DNA of 38,372 nucleotides, from assembly GCF_027859075.1 (NCBI RefSeq), contig NZ_JAQIBL010000162.1, positions 1 to 38,372 on the forward strand, given 5' to 3'. Origin of the DNA: Oceanispirochaeta sp. Its GTDB lineage: Bacteria > Spirochaetota > Spirochaetia > DSM-2461. Shown piece after piece: positions 8,701-19,756 of the stretch. How positions within the stretch are numbered: the first letter of the stretch is position 1; every line of letters starts with the position of its first letter. Both the position numbers and the translations under genes were made by a program. The notes beneath the pieces were generated by a model. The model was not told the origin of the DNA, did not search any database, and worked only from the letters and a program-made list of their open reading frames with translations.

Positions 8701-9933
8701 CTAATTGTTCAGGCTCCCCGCCTGGCGTGAACGGTTGACCTTCTCCATGGTCTTGAAGTATTCGGCGTTCTTTTTAACTTCCCTGATATCTTCGATAAAA
8801 AACTTATTATCCACAATCTTGAATTTTTTGTTGTCCATCAGTTTCCGCAGGGCTTGAGCACCGGCTTCTTTGGTGAGACCAACAATATTCACGAGCTCTT
8901 TTGGCCCGTAAGGATAGGTATAGGAGCGTTTAGACTCGGGATCAATGCGGTTTTTTTCCAGTTCCAGCAGGAGGGTATCGTACATTCGGCCCGTCGGATC
9001 AGCGATCATTGTGTTTTCAAGCTGTTTATATATGGACCAGATACGCTCGGCCAACAAAACGGTCAACCGGGATATGATCTTGGGCTGCTCGACAACCATG
9101 CTCTTGAAGTTGGATCTGTTGACAGCCATCAAAATGGCTGTTTCATGGGCAATAGCCGAGGCAGAACGGGGTTTATTCTCCAGAAGTGCCATCTCTCCGA
9201 AAATATCTCCCGGTTTTAGCAGGGCCAGCATGACCTCATTGTTATCGACAATTTTCGTAATCCTGATGCTTCCCTTCTGAATGATATACAGTTCGGGACC
9301 GAATTCAGCTTCGCTGAATACCATGGTATCCTTGGGATACTGCCGGATAAAATCATTGGATTTTTCTACATCCAGATAAGCCACCGTCGCATAAGGTTTG
9401 ATCTTGTCCATCTTGATACGGGCTTCTTTAACATGATCACCCTGTGGACAGTGCTTCAAATACTGATAGTAGGAATAGTAAGCCTGATTATACTGATTCT
9501 GCTTGATGTAATACTCGGCCACATTGAAAAGATGAGGCGGCTCAATTTCTGCAGAACTCTTGAAGGTCATCCGGGTCAATGCTTCATCCAGCATTCTCAC
9601 CTTCTTGGAAAATCCATTGATGATCTTCATGGCAACCGGTGTATTCCGTTCTATCAGCAGGGAGTACTGATCTTTTCGAACGGATATAAGTGTTACATCC
9701 GTCAGTGCCCTGGCTGTTTCAAGGTGGTTATGAGAAGCCATTGTAGAAACAACACCGAAAAAGTCACCAGGCTTGAAAATCTCCCCACCAGACTCTTCCT
9801 CGATCTCGAATTCCTTACCGCAGTGTACATTACCGGTTCTGATGATGTAAAACTGTTCGGTTTGCTTCCCTTCAACTGTGATGTAGGCGCCTTTCTTAAA
9901 ACTGACAAGGCCTAACTGCAGTGGGTTATTCAT
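8701..9933 (-). CDS. Protein with two cyclic-nucleotide-binding domains and a C-terminal helix-turn-helix-like region
   Basis: 410 residues from the ATG at 9933, which has a GGGAG site just upstream; longer versions back to 9987 have none. Residues about 8-115 and 190-305 are cNMP-binding beta-rolls. The second has the clearest phosphate-binding cassette (GDIFGEMALLENKPRSASAIA); the first has GDFFGVVSTMASHNHLETARA, which lacks the usual Arg. A helical, TPR-like linker lies between (NVAEYYIKQNQYNQAYYSYY). The C-terminal 90 residues include LVNIVGLTKEAGAQALRKLM, resembling the winged-helix part of Crp/Fnr proteins. It could be a cNMP-dependent regulator or a scaffold. The gene lies 72 bases past glyA on the same strand and ends at the shared terminator. 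Confidence 0.8.
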   Translation of the reverse strand: MNNPLQLGLVSFKKGAYITVEGKQTEQFYIIRTGNVHCGKEFEIEEESGGEIFKPGDFFGVVSTMASHNHLETARALTDVTLISVRKDQYSLLIERNTPVAMKIINGFSKKVRMLDEALTRMTFKSSAEIEPPHLFNVAEYYIKQNQYNQAYYSYYQYLKHCPQGDHVKEARIKMDKIKPYATVAYLDVEKSNDFIRQYPKDTMVFSEAEFGPELYIIQKGSIRITKIVDNNEVMLALLKPGDIFGEMALLENKPRSASAIAHETAILMAVNRSNFKSMVVEQPKIISRLTVLLAERIWSIYKQLENTMIADPTGRMYDTLLLELEKNRIDPESKRSYTYPYGPKELVNIVGLTKEAGAQALRKLMDNKKFKIVDNKFFIEDIREVKKNAEYFKTMEKVNRSRQAGSLNN

Positions 9934-10005
9934 CCCTACTCCCGTAAACACTATTGGCTGAAACCGGCGGGAAATAATCCCCGCCATGAATTTTCTGATT
10001 AGAGT

Positions 10006-11292
10006 TTAGTTATATATCGGAAAATCCTCACATAAAGATTGAACCTTTTTAGCGATTTCGTCAATTTTATTTTTTTCTCCACCACTTTTTAATATGGTAC
10101 AGACAAAGTCTCCAATTTTTTCCATTTCTTTTTCTTTCATCCCTCTGGAAGTTACAGCAGGAGAACCGATGCGGACACCGGAAGTAACAAAAGGACTTTT
10201 CTGGTCAAAGGGAATACCATTCTTGTTGACCGTTATCTGTGCCAGATCCAACCAGCCTTCGGCTTCCTTACCACTGACTCCCAAGGGTGTCAGATCAACA
10301 AGCATCAGATGATTATCCGTTCCGCCGGAGACGATACGAACACCGCCGGCTTCCAGAGATTTAGCCAAGGCCGCCGCATTTTTAACGACCTGCTGTTGAT
10401 ATGTCTTAAACTCGGGCAACAGGGCTTCTTTAAAAGCAACTGCTTTTGCTGCAATAATATGCATCAATGGACCGCCCTGCATTCCGGGGAAAATTGCTCC
10501 GTTGACAATCTCAGACCAATTCTTGACCCGTCCGGATTTAGCTGCGATAACACCCATGTCATTCTCGCCGTCTTTACCCATAAGAATCATACCGCCCCGA
10601 GGGCCTCTTAAGGTCTTGTGAGTAGTGGTTGTTGTAAAATGGGATGACTTTATTGGTGAGGGGTGACAACCGGCTGCAACCAGACCGGCAATATGGGCCA
10701 TATCAGTCATGAGGTAAGCTCCCACCTCATCAGCAATGGCTCTAAACTTATCAAAATCAAGGATTCTTGGATAAGCCGAGGCTCCTGCGACAATCATCTT
10801 GGGTTTAACTTCTTTGGCAATCTTTAACAGTTCATCGTAATCGATTGTTTCTGTTTCCCGATTCACACCGTAACTGACAATATTGTAGAGTTGACCCGAG
10901 AAGTTGACAGGAGATCCGTGTGTCAGGTGACCCCCGTGGGACAGATTCATACCCAGAACTGTGTCGCCGGGTTTACAAACAGAGAAGTAGACTCCCATGT
11001 TTGCCTGGCTGCCGGAATGAGGTTGGACATTGGCAAAGTCACATCCGAAGAGTTCTTTAGCTCTGTCAATGGCCAGATTTTCCGCTTCGTCTACAAATTC
11101 ACATCCGCCATAATATCTTTTCCCGGAATAACCTTCAGCATATTTGTTCGTCAATACCGATCCTGCTGCTTCCAGTACAGCCTTGGAAACAATGTTCTCC
11201 GAAGCGATCAGCTCCAGATTACCCTTCTGTCTGTTTAGCTCACGACCCATGGCCGCAAACAGCTCCGGGTCAAATTTCTGTAATTCCGTCAT
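10006..11292 (-). CDS. glyA: Serine hydroxymethyltransferase
   Basis: PLP enzyme that interconverts serine plus tetrahydrofolate and glycine plus 5,10-methylene-tetrahydrofolate; the main source of one-carbon units. Key segments: [16 protein letters not shown], the [15 protein letters not shown] substrate loop, [12 protein letters not shown], and the PLP lysine in [15 protein letters not shown]. From the ATG at 11292 it has 428 residues, normal length; AAGGAG lies eight bases upstream, whereas the upstream in-frame extension to 11361 has no support. A long structured leader with four hairpins precedes it, as described for 11355-11626. Confidence 0.96.
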   Translation of the reverse strand: MTELQKFDPELFAAMGRELNRQKGNLELIASENIVSKAVLEAAGSVLTNKYAEGYSGKRYYGGCEFVDEAENLAIDRAKELFGCDFANVQPHSGSQANMGVYFSVCKPGDTVLGMNLSHGGHLTHGSPVNFSGQLYNIVSYGVNRETETIDYDELLKIAKEVKPKMIVAGASAYPRILDFDKFRAIADEVGAYLMTDMAHIAGLVAAGCHPSPIKSSHFTTTTTHKTLRGPRGGMILMGKDGENDMGVIAAKSGRVKNWSEIVNGAIFPGMQGGPLMHIIAAKAVAFKEALLPEFKTYQQQVVKNAAALAKSLEAGGVRIVSGGTDNHLMLVDLTPLGVSGKEAEGWLDLAQITVNKNGIPFDQKSPFVTSGVRIGSPAVTSRGMKEKEMEKIGDFVCTILKSGGEKNKIDEIAKKVQSLCEDFPIYN

Positions 11293-11354
11293 CCACCCAA
11301 CTCCTTGAAATATACTCTCGAGAATAATATCCCGTTGATTGATTCTAAAACTCA

Positions 11355-11428
11355 GGCCCATTAAAGGCTTGTATGCCCTACCAGCGCCATGTTATGGCCC
11401 TGGTGATTTATTCACTCGAGGCCCAAGG
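11355..11428. repeat. Direct repeat copy A (74 bases) with hairpin
   Basis: From GGCCCATTAAAGGCTTGTAT to GAGGCCCAAGG. It is nearly identical to copy C at 11553-11626; differences fall mainly in the hairpin stem and T-rich part. It holds an 11-base stem (11380-11390 with 11394-11404, one C-C mismatch, loop GTT). Together with copies B, D and C it fills the 317-base gap between glyA and the transglutaminase-like gene, which contains no ORF I can support. Confidence 0.9.
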
Positions 11429-11443
11429 ACTTAAGCTACTTTG

Positions 11444-11494
11444 CTCTACCAGAGCCATAACATGGCTCTGGTGGTTTTTTCAGTTAGGCCTAAG
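11444..11494. repeat. Degenerate repeat copy B with perfect hairpin
   Basis: Shares CTACC, the hairpin, the T run and the TCA..GGCC tail with copies A and C. The stem ACCAGAGCCAT pairs perfectly with ATGGCTCTGGT (11448-11458 with 11462-11472, loop AAC), followed by GGTTTTTT. On the plus strand this looks like a terminator, but no plus-strand gene lies upstream. Confidence 0.8.
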
Positions 11495-11512
11495 GGCCTA
11501 TACCACTTAATC

Positions 11513-11537
11513 ATCCAGGCAATGCTATTGCCTGGAT
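11513..11537. repeat. Perfect hairpin D, fourth member of the array
   Basis: ATCCAGGCAAT - GCT - ATTGCCTGGAT: 11-base perfect stem and three-base loop, the same geometry as A, B and C, but with a stem sequence of its own. It sits 65 bases from B and 65 bases from C, start to start. The flanks have lost most similarity to the other copies. Confidence 0.8.
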
Positions 11538-11552
11538 AGGATAATATAACAT

Positions 11553-13815
<2,263 letters not shown>

Positions 13816-13819
<4 letters not shown>

Positions 13820-14385
13820 CGGGATGAGCCCCCGGTAAAACTTGCTGAACGGACAAGCTGAGAGTCTCCATACAGAGCCAAACTCAAGTCTCCTGGCAGA
13901 TTCAGACTGGCTTCCTGACTAAAGAGGCTGCTCTCAGACTGATTGATGAGGGACAGCATGGCCTCAATATCTTCTCCTGGAATCATCATATCACCGGGAG
14001 GAACGGACCAGCCTTCGGATATAGCCAGGGGCAGATCCATATAGCTCGCATTCGGACCGGGTGATCCGGCCATGGACAGTCCAAAAAAGAAAGCCAGGAT
14101 AGCGGCAGCGGCGGCAGCAATGGGAAATACTGGATTTTTAAAAGCAGGAAGAAAATGAATCCCGTCAATATTTTCCTTATGTCTAATGAGTTTTTGAATA
14201 TCTTCAAAGGAAGAAGTCAAAGCAGGCTCCCCTTCTGAATGTAACTGGGCTGATTGTTGTTCGAATTCTTTCAAAATAGAATGGCAGTCATCACAAACCT
14301 GAATATGTTCTTCAATCTCTTCTTTCCAGGGACTGGAAACCTCACCATCATAAAAGGCTGACAACAGCTTGTCATCAGGGCACAT
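13816..14385 (-). CDS. Zinc-finger anti-sigma factor, membrane anchored
   Basis: 189 residues. The N-terminal ZAS domain has H27-x3-C31-x2-C34 (HIQVCDDC), the zinc motif of anti-sigma factors that hold ECF sigma factors. One membrane helix follows at about 87-107 (FPIAAAAAAILAFFFGLS), then an extracytoplasmic tail of about 80 residues. The start at 14385 has AAGGGGG six bases upstream; the longer in-frame version to 14412 has no SD. It overlaps the end of the sigma gene by 11 bases, the usual sigma/anti-sigma arrangement. Release of the sigma factor presumably follows an envelope signal sensed by the tail. Confidence 0.85.
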
Positions 14386-14887
14386 AAATTTCCCCCTTAT
14401 CAAGGATATCACTTAATTTCTGTCTGGCACGGAATACACGAATCTTTACATTACCTTCAGATATTTTCAGAATTTCTCCAATCTGCTTGTAGTTGAGGTT
14501 GGCATATTCCTTCAATGTCAACACCACCCTCATTTTATATGGCAGTTTCATAAGCGCGTCCTGAACAAGTTTTTTAGACTCGTCCTGCATGAGACCCTGT
14601 TCGCCCTGGTTATAAACCTCTGGTTTAGGCTCATGATAGTGCTTCTGATAAGCATTTCTTTCACGACCCTTTCTCTTTTCATGGTTATAGGCCAGGTTTT
14701 TGACAACACGGATCATCCAATATTTAGCCTGTTCTCCCGGGGGAATCTTATCTAACCGTTCATAATAACGGACGAAAGCCTCCTGACAGAGGTCTTCACT
14801 GACCTCCATACTACCGGTAATCCTGTAGGCAACTCTTACTAAAAGGGGGTAAATATCTTTATAAGCCAGCTCAAAAATTTCAGACAC
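14375..14887 (-). CDS. ECF-type RNA polymerase sigma factor (sigma-70 family)
   Basis: 170 residues with region 2 (ELAYKDIYPLLVRVAYRITG, EDLCQEAFVRYYERL, AKYWMIRVVKNLAYNH) and region 4 (LPYKMRVVLTLKEYANLNYK followed by QIGEILKISEGNVKIRVFRA). Regions 1 and 3 are absent, as in ECF (group 4) factors. Start is GTG at 14887 with GAGGG upstream. It heads the operon sigma - anti-sigma - secreted protein - TIG/transglutaminase and lies 57 bases after cysS on the same strand. I could not pick out an ECF-type autoregulated promoter in that gap. Confidence 0.93.
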   Translation of the reverse strand: MSEIFELAYKDIYPLLVRVAYRITGSMEVSEDLCQEAFVRYYERLDKIPPGEQAKYWMIRVVKNLAYNHEKRKGRERNAYQKHYHEPKPEVYNQGEQGLMQDESKKLVQDALMKLPYKMRVVLTLKEYANLNYKQIGEILKISEGNVKIRVFRARQKLSDILDKGEIYVP

Positions 14888-14944
14888 CAGAGCCTACCCT
14901 CTCAACATTAAAACATAGAAACCGGAATGCTGTTACATCTATTT

Positions 14945-16372
14945 TCAATTTTTTTTCCATTTGGGTCCACCCGGTGCATCGATGATCTGGATTCCCTGCT
15001 TCAGAAGCTGATCCCGGATCTCATCAGACCGGGAAAAATCTTTGTTCTTCCGAGCCTCCTGACGCTCCTGAATCAACTGATTGATCTCTTCATCCAGGCT
15101 ACCGGTCATCTCTTCTTCACCGGCAACTTCATCAGAAACCTCATTCAGCTTCAATCCGAGGATTCGATCCATATCCAGTATGAGGGTCAATTTCTCCGAT
15201 GCAGTCAGCCCTCTATTCTTCAGAAGACTCCAGATATCGGCCAAAGCTCTGGGTGTATTCAGATCGGCAGCCATATGATCCTGAAAATCATTCAACACCC
15301 TTTTGGCTTCTTCCGAGAGAGCCTGAAGATCAGGAACCGCGCCGTCTTTTTTCATCACCTGAATTTTTCTGACCAGTGATTCTCTGGCTGAACGGGAAGC
15401 ATCCAGGGATTCCCAGGAAAAAACAAGCTGGGAACGATAATGCCCCCCCAGGAGAAAATAGCGATAATCCAGAGGATCATAGCCCTTATGCAAAAGATCC
15501 TGCAGTGTGATGAATCCGCCCTTGGATTTGGACATTTTACCACTTTTCATCAGGATAAATTCATTATGAAGCCAGTAATTAACCCACTTGCAGCTGTTTG
15601 CCGCCTCGGATTGGGCGATTTCGTTTGTATGATGGATAGGAATGTGATCAACCCCGCCGCAGTGAATGTCAAAATGAGGTCCCAGATATTTGCAGCTCAT
15701 GGCGGAACACTCGATGTGCCAACCCGGATAGCCCTTACCCCAGGGAGAGTCCCAGGTCATGGCCTGAGTTTCAAACTTGCTGTTTGTAAACCAGAGTACA
15801 AAGTCGGTATAGTTTTTTTTGTTTTCATCTACGGCGACTCGGGCACCATGCTGAAGGTCCTGATTTTCCAGATTTGCCATGCGTCCATACTCAGGGAAGT
15901 TGGCCGTGTTGAAGTAGACATTCCCGTCGGCAACATAGGTAAAGCCCTTGTCTTCCAGGGTTTTAATCATATCAATCATATCCTGAATATGGTCGGTAGC
16001 CTTGCAGACCTGCAAGGGCCGTTTGATATTCAGCCTCTCTGAATCTTTAAAAAAAGCATCTGTAAAATGCTGTGCAATATCCCAGACGGTCATGCCCTGC
16101 TCCCGGGCGCTCTTGATCATCTTGTCTTCACCATCGTCCCCGTCTCCGGTGAGGTGTCCCACGTCGGTCACATTCATGACATGGTTCACCTTGTATCCGG
16201 CGTATTCCAGAGTCCGTCTAAGAATATCTTCAAATGTATAGGCCCGCATGTTTCCAATATGAGCATAATTGTAAACAGTGGGACCGCAGCAGTACATTCC
16301 TACCTGTCCCTCAACCAGGGGAAGAAAGTCCTGCAGGAGCCGTCCATCTGAATTCATCAGTTTCACTTTCAC
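14945..16372 (-). CDS. cysS: Cysteinyl-tRNA synthetase
   Basis: Class I aminoacyl-tRNA synthetase that charges tRNA-Cys. 475 residues, standard length. It has CCGPTVYNYAHIGNMRAY with the HIGN signature (38-41), the zinc-site elements WHIECSAMS and HCGGVDHIPIHHTNE, and KMSKSKG. The C-terminal helical part (DEEINQLIQERQEARKNKDF) is typical. Start is GTG with GAGG upstream; a later ATG is inside the conserved N-terminus. Divergent from murB across 71 bases. Confidence 0.97.
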   Translation of the reverse strand: MKVKLMNSDGRLLQDFLPLVEGQVGMYCCGPTVYNYAHIGNMRAYTFEDILRRTLEYAGYKVNHVMNVTDVGHLTGDGDDGEDKMIKSAREQGMTVWDIAQHFTDAFFKDSERLNIKRPLQVCKATDHIQDMIDMIKTLEDKGFTYVADGNVYFNTANFPEYGRMANLENQDLQHGARVAVDENKKNYTDFVLWFTNSKFETQAMTWDSPWGKGYPGWHIECSAMSCKYLGPHFDIHCGGVDHIPIHHTNEIAQSEAANSCKWVNYWLHNEFILMKSGKMSKSKGGFITLQDLLHKGYDPLDYRYFLLGGHYRSQLVFSWESLDASRSARESLVRKIQVMKKDGAVPDLQALSEEAKRVLNDFQDHMAADLNTPRALADIWSLLKNRGLTASEKLTLILDMDRILGLKLNEVSDEVAGEEEMTGSLDEEINQLIQERQEARKNKDFSRSDEIRDQLLKQGIQIIDAPGGPKWKKN

Positions 16373-16428
16373 AAATACACCTCACTGTGTTGCCAACCAG
16401 GGGCAGTCCAATTATCATTGTAGTTGTG

Positions 16429-16434
16429 TATAAA
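16429..16434 (+). promoter_or_regulatory. Candidate -10 element (TATAAA) of murB
   Basis: TATAAA followed by exactly nine bases and the murB ATG, with no SD site and no convincing -35. The same nine-base spacing occurs at modF and at the DeoR gene. Confidence 0.3.
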
Positions 16435-16443
16435 TTAATCAAT

Positions 16444-17361
16444 ATGAAAAGAAAAATCAATATCAGGGGTTCTTTGCGAGAACAGGAGCCTCTGAAGAAC
16501 CATACGAGCTTCCGCATAGGCGGAAAGGCGGATCTCTTTGCCGAGCCTTTGGATGAAGTAGATCTTTTAAATCTGCTTTACGACCTGAAAGAGATGGAGA
16601 TTCCCTGGTTTATCCTCGGCGGGGGTGCCAATATTCTCATCGCAGACAAGGGGATAAGAGGCATGGTCATCTCCATGGCCCGGCTGGACTCGGTCGTGTT
16701 AAAAGGAAAGATCCTGAAACTGGGGGCGGGTCTTCCTGTTTCAGATGGTGCCGCCTATGCCGCAGACAAGAGCCTTAAAGGATTGGAATTCATCTATTCC
16801 ATGCCCGGCTCTGTGGGAGGAGCCCTGTGGATGAACGCCCGTTGCTACGGTGGAGAAATTGCAGAAAGTCTCAAGGGTGGTGAAATCATCAATGAAAAAC
16901 TTGAAAGGGAGTATATCCCCTTCAAGAAGGAGGACTGGGCATACAAAAAATCCCCCTTTCAGAACAGAAATTGTATTATACTATCTGCTGAGTTCGATCT
17001 GAGGGAGGGCAACCCGTCTGATTTATGGTCATTGATGAGAGAAATCCGTAAAGACAGGGAAGACAAGGGACATTTCAGAGCTCCCTGCGGCGGGTCAACT
17101 TTCAAGAACAACAGGGCTTTTGGAGCTCCATCGGGACAGATCATCGAAGAAACCGGACTGAAGGGTCTTCGTCTGGGGGGCGCTGCCATTTCGGACTGGC
17201 ATGGGAATATTCTCATCAATGAAAAGAATGCTACCGCGGATGAACTTGATAAGCTGATTCGTCTTGTGCAGAAGAAAGTCCTCGAGAGAACAGGATTTCT
17301 TCTGGAACCCGAGTTAATCAGGGTCGGAGACTGGGAGGATAATGATGCAGAATCTGATTGA
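16444..17361 (+). CDS. murB: UDP-N-acetylenolpyruvoylglucosamine reductase
   Basis: FAD/NADPH enzyme for the second step of UDP-MurNAc formation in peptidoglycan synthesis. 305 residues from the ATG at 16444. Motifs: NHTSFRIGGKADLF, ILGGGANILI and SMPGSVGGALWMNARCYGGE (FAD domain), and CGGSTFKNN with the proton-donor Ser, then GQIIEETGLKGLRLGGAAIS. The open frame extends back into cysS (to 16234) without any homology, so that part is excluded. No SD is seen. The 3' end overlaps mgtE by 20 bases. Confidence 0.95.
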   Translation: MKRKINIRGSLREQEPLKNHTSFRIGGKADLFAEPLDEVDLLNLLYDLKEMEIPWFILGGGANILIADKGIRGMVISMARLDSVVLKGKILKLGAGLPVSDGAAYAADKSLKGLEFIYSMPGSVGGALWMNARCYGGEIAESLKGGEIINEKLEREYIPFKKEDWAYKKSPFQNRNCIILSAEFDLREGNPSDLWSLMREIRKDREDKGHFRAPCGGSTFKNNRAFGAPSGQIIEETGLKGLRLGGAAISDWHGNILINEKNATADELDKLIRLVQKKVLERTGFLLEPELIRVGDWEDNDAESD

Positions 17362-18691
17362 GAATATTAGAGAATATCTAGATCCGGTCAATTACGGGCA
17401 GCTTCGTGCGGTTCTGGAGGAACTCAGTGCCTCAGAGATTGCCGAAATATGGGACAATTTTTCTGACGAAGAGAGCCTCAAGATATTTGTTTTAATCCAT
17501 CAGGATAAAAGAGGCGATCTTATAACCGAGCTTCAGACCTATGAGCAGGAGCACCTGATTCGGGAACTCTCAGAGAGAATAACTCAACATCTTCTGAACG
17601 ATATGGAGCCGGATGACCTGGTAGACCTGATACAATCGGTCAGCCCGGAACTCCGTTCTGCCGTATGGGATCAGCTCAGTGAAGAGACCAGGAAGGAGAC
17701 GACCTTTCTCCTCCGCTTTGACGAGGATGATGCGGCGGGAATCATGACCCCCCGTTATGCAGCCATCCTGGGAGGAATCACCGTAGCCCAGGCCCTTCAT
17801 TTCATCCGGTCTTCCATGGATAAGCTGGAAACCATTTATTATCTGTATGTGGTGGACAAGCTGAAGCGCCTCAATGGTGTGGTCTCACTCAAAGACATTC
17901 TCAGGGCTAAAGATACAGATCTGATCGAAGATATCATGATCCGAAAGGTGATATACGTCCATGACGATACAGACCAGGAAGAGTCTGCACGGGTTCTGGA
18001 GAATCATGGGCTGCTGGCTCTGCCCGTAGTAGACCGCTTCTCCCGTCTACTGGGGATTATAACCTTTGATGACGTTATTGATGTTATCAGGGAAGAACAA
18101 ACCGAAGATATCTACAAGATGGGAGCCATGGGCGGAAATACCCAGAGCTATCTTGAAACCAGCGTGTGGGGGCTTGTGAAGAAACGGGTCCCCTGGTTGA
18201 TTATCCTGCTGATTGCAGGAACCATCACGACCAATGTGCTCCATATGTACCAGAACATCCTGCTGACAGCCACCTTCCTGACCCTCTTCATACCGGTTAT
18301 CACCCAGACTGGAGGAAATTCGGGAACCCAGTCGTCCACATTGATGATCCGGGGATTGGCGACAGGGGAGCTTCATTTTCGCGATATGGGAAAAGTCATC
18401 CTCAAAGAACTGCTTGTGGGTCTTCTTCTGGGTTTCACCACGGGCTTTGTCATCCTGGCACGGGCTTATCTGACTCCCCCGGGAATTGAATTTTTCCCAG
18501 CTGTGGCCATTGCCATATCCCTGTGCAGCGTTGTCATTTTTGCCACGGTACTGGGAGCATTGATGCCTCTGCTGATTCACAAATTAGGATTTGACCCCAC
18601 CGTTGCCGCCGGGCCTTTAATGTCTACAATCATCGATGTCTGCGGTTTGACTATTTTCTTTGAAGTCACCCGGAGGGTTCTCAATCTGTGA
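17342..18691 (+). CDS. mgtE: MgtE-family magnesium transporter
   Basis: Inner-membrane Mg2+ channel gated by cytosolic Mg2+. 449 residues: N-domain about 1-125, CBS pair about 130-255 (IMTPRYAAILGGITVAQALH; VVDRFSRLLGIITFDDVIDV), a plug helix, then five membrane helices from about 280. The signature PVITQTGGNSGTQSSTLMIR and the pore Asp in TIIDVCGL are kept. Two ATGs lie side by side (17342, 17345); GGGAGG suits the second slightly better. The gene is embedded in an overlapping trio with murB and the GSCFA gene. Confidence 0.95.
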   Translation: MMQNLIENIREYLDPVNYGQLRAVLEELSASEIAEIWDNFSDEESLKIFVLIHQDKRGDLITELQTYEQEHLIRELSERITQHLLNDMEPDDLVDLIQSVSPELRSAVWDQLSEETRKETTFLLRFDEDDAAGIMTPRYAAILGGITVAQALHFIRSSMDKLETIYYLYVVDKLKRLNGVVSLKDILRAKDTDLIEDIMIRKVIYVHDDTDQEESARVLENHGLLALPVVDRFSRLLGIITFDDVIDVIREEQTEDIYKMGAMGGNTQSYLETSVWGLVKKRVPWLIILLIAGTITTNVLHMYQNILLTATFLTLFIPVITQTGGNSGTQSSTLMIRGLATGELHFRDMGKVILKELLVGLLLGFTTGFVILARAYLTPPGIEFFPAVAIAISLCSVVIFATVLGALMPLLIHKLGFDPTVAAGPLMSTIIDVCGLTIFFEVTRRVLNL

Positions 18692-19689
18692 CCCCTGGAC
18701 CCTGTGATTCTTCAGGAAGATTCTATCGCGATCAGATGACCCGGGTTGAGATCAAGAAGGCAGCCTTCCCGATAGGCTCCGGGGACCTCCTCTATTTTGG
18801 AGGATCCTGTTTTGCTGAAAATCTTCATTCTTATTGGCAGGATCACTTTCTGCCCTGCGGCCTGGCTCCCTTTGGCAGCACATACAATCCTGCCTCTCTG
18901 AGGGATAGTTTCCGTCTCATCTGCAGTGAAAGTGCTGTCAAAGAAGAGGAACTTTTCCTTCATAATGAACTCTGGCGTCATCCCCTTTTCAACACCCTCA
19001 TAGTGGACAAAGATGCCACCGTTCTAACCAGGAGAATCAATGCGGAACTGAAGGCACACCGAGTCCTGCTGAAGAAAACGGATCATCTTGTGCTCACCCT
19101 GGGGACAGCCTTTGTGTTTGAGGAGAAAGCTACCCAAAAAATCGTCAATAACTGCCATAAACGGCCCGCCTCGGAATTCCAAAGGTATTCGCTGACAAGC
19201 GAAGAGATCACGAAAGCTCTGAAGGATCTGATGAAGGCTGTCAGGGGCATAAATCCTCAGGTGCGTCTGATTCTGACCCTCAGTCCGGTCCGCCATCTGC
19301 GGGACAAAGCATGGGAAAACTCACTGAGTAAGGCCCTCCTGCGCTGCGGGTTGGATGAGTATCTGAAACACGACATAGAATCCCAGTATTTCCCCTCCTT
19401 TGAAATCATGATGGATGAACTTCGGGATTATCGATGGTACGCCGATGACCTGGTACATCCTTCCGAGACTGCCCTGGGGTACATCATGGAGCAATTCCGG
19501 GAATTTTACGGGGATAAAGACTTGAATATCTACCTGCAGGAGGCAGAAACACTGGCGGCAATGCACAGGCACAGGATTCTCCATCCCGATACCGCGGAAG
19601 GAAGGAAGTTTAATCAAAATAAAGAATCGAAAACACAGGAATTTATTAAAAGATACCCCTTTTGTATCAGAGATAATCTTTTAAGATAA
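18688..19689 (+). CDS. GSCFA domain protein (SGNH-hydrolase-like)
   Basis: 333 residues of the GSCFA family, named from the motif seen here as FGGSCFAENL (GSCFA at 39-43). Further family features are FGSTYNPASL, LVLTLGTAFVF, a NCHK segment, TLSPVRHLRD and DDLVHPSE, the last two fitting the Asp/His of SGNH hydrolases. The family is thought to act on acylated polysaccharides or similar esters; the substrate is unknown. Start is GTG overlapping the mgtE stop (GTGA), with GGAGGG ten bases upstream. No signal peptide is seen, so it probably acts in the cytosol. Confidence 0.85.
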   Translation: MTPGPCDSSGRFYRDQMTRVEIKKAAFPIGSGDLLYFGGSCFAENLHSYWQDHFLPCGLAPFGSTYNPASLRDSFRLICSESAVKEEELFLHNELWRHPLFNTLIVDKDATVLTRRINAELKAHRVLLKKTDHLVLTLGTAFVFEEKATQKIVNNCHKRPASEFQRYSLTSEEITKALKDLMKAVRGINPQVRLILTLSPVRHLRDKAWENSLSKALLRCGLDEYLKHDIESQYFPSFEIMMDELRDYRWYADDLVHPSETALGYIMEQFREFYGDKDLNIYLQEAETLAAMHRHRILHPDTAEGRKFNQNKESKTQEFIKRYPFCIRDNLLR

Positions 19690-19756
19690 AAATCCTATGG
19701 AAAGTGAGGAGATATGTGGGGACGCCTCGCGCCTCCCGGAAACATCAGGAAAAGGA

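Noticed and set aside
16234-16443. 70-codon N-terminal extension of MurB
   Set aside because: Overlaps the cysS start on the other strand and resembles no part of MurB; the domain begins near the ATG at 16444.
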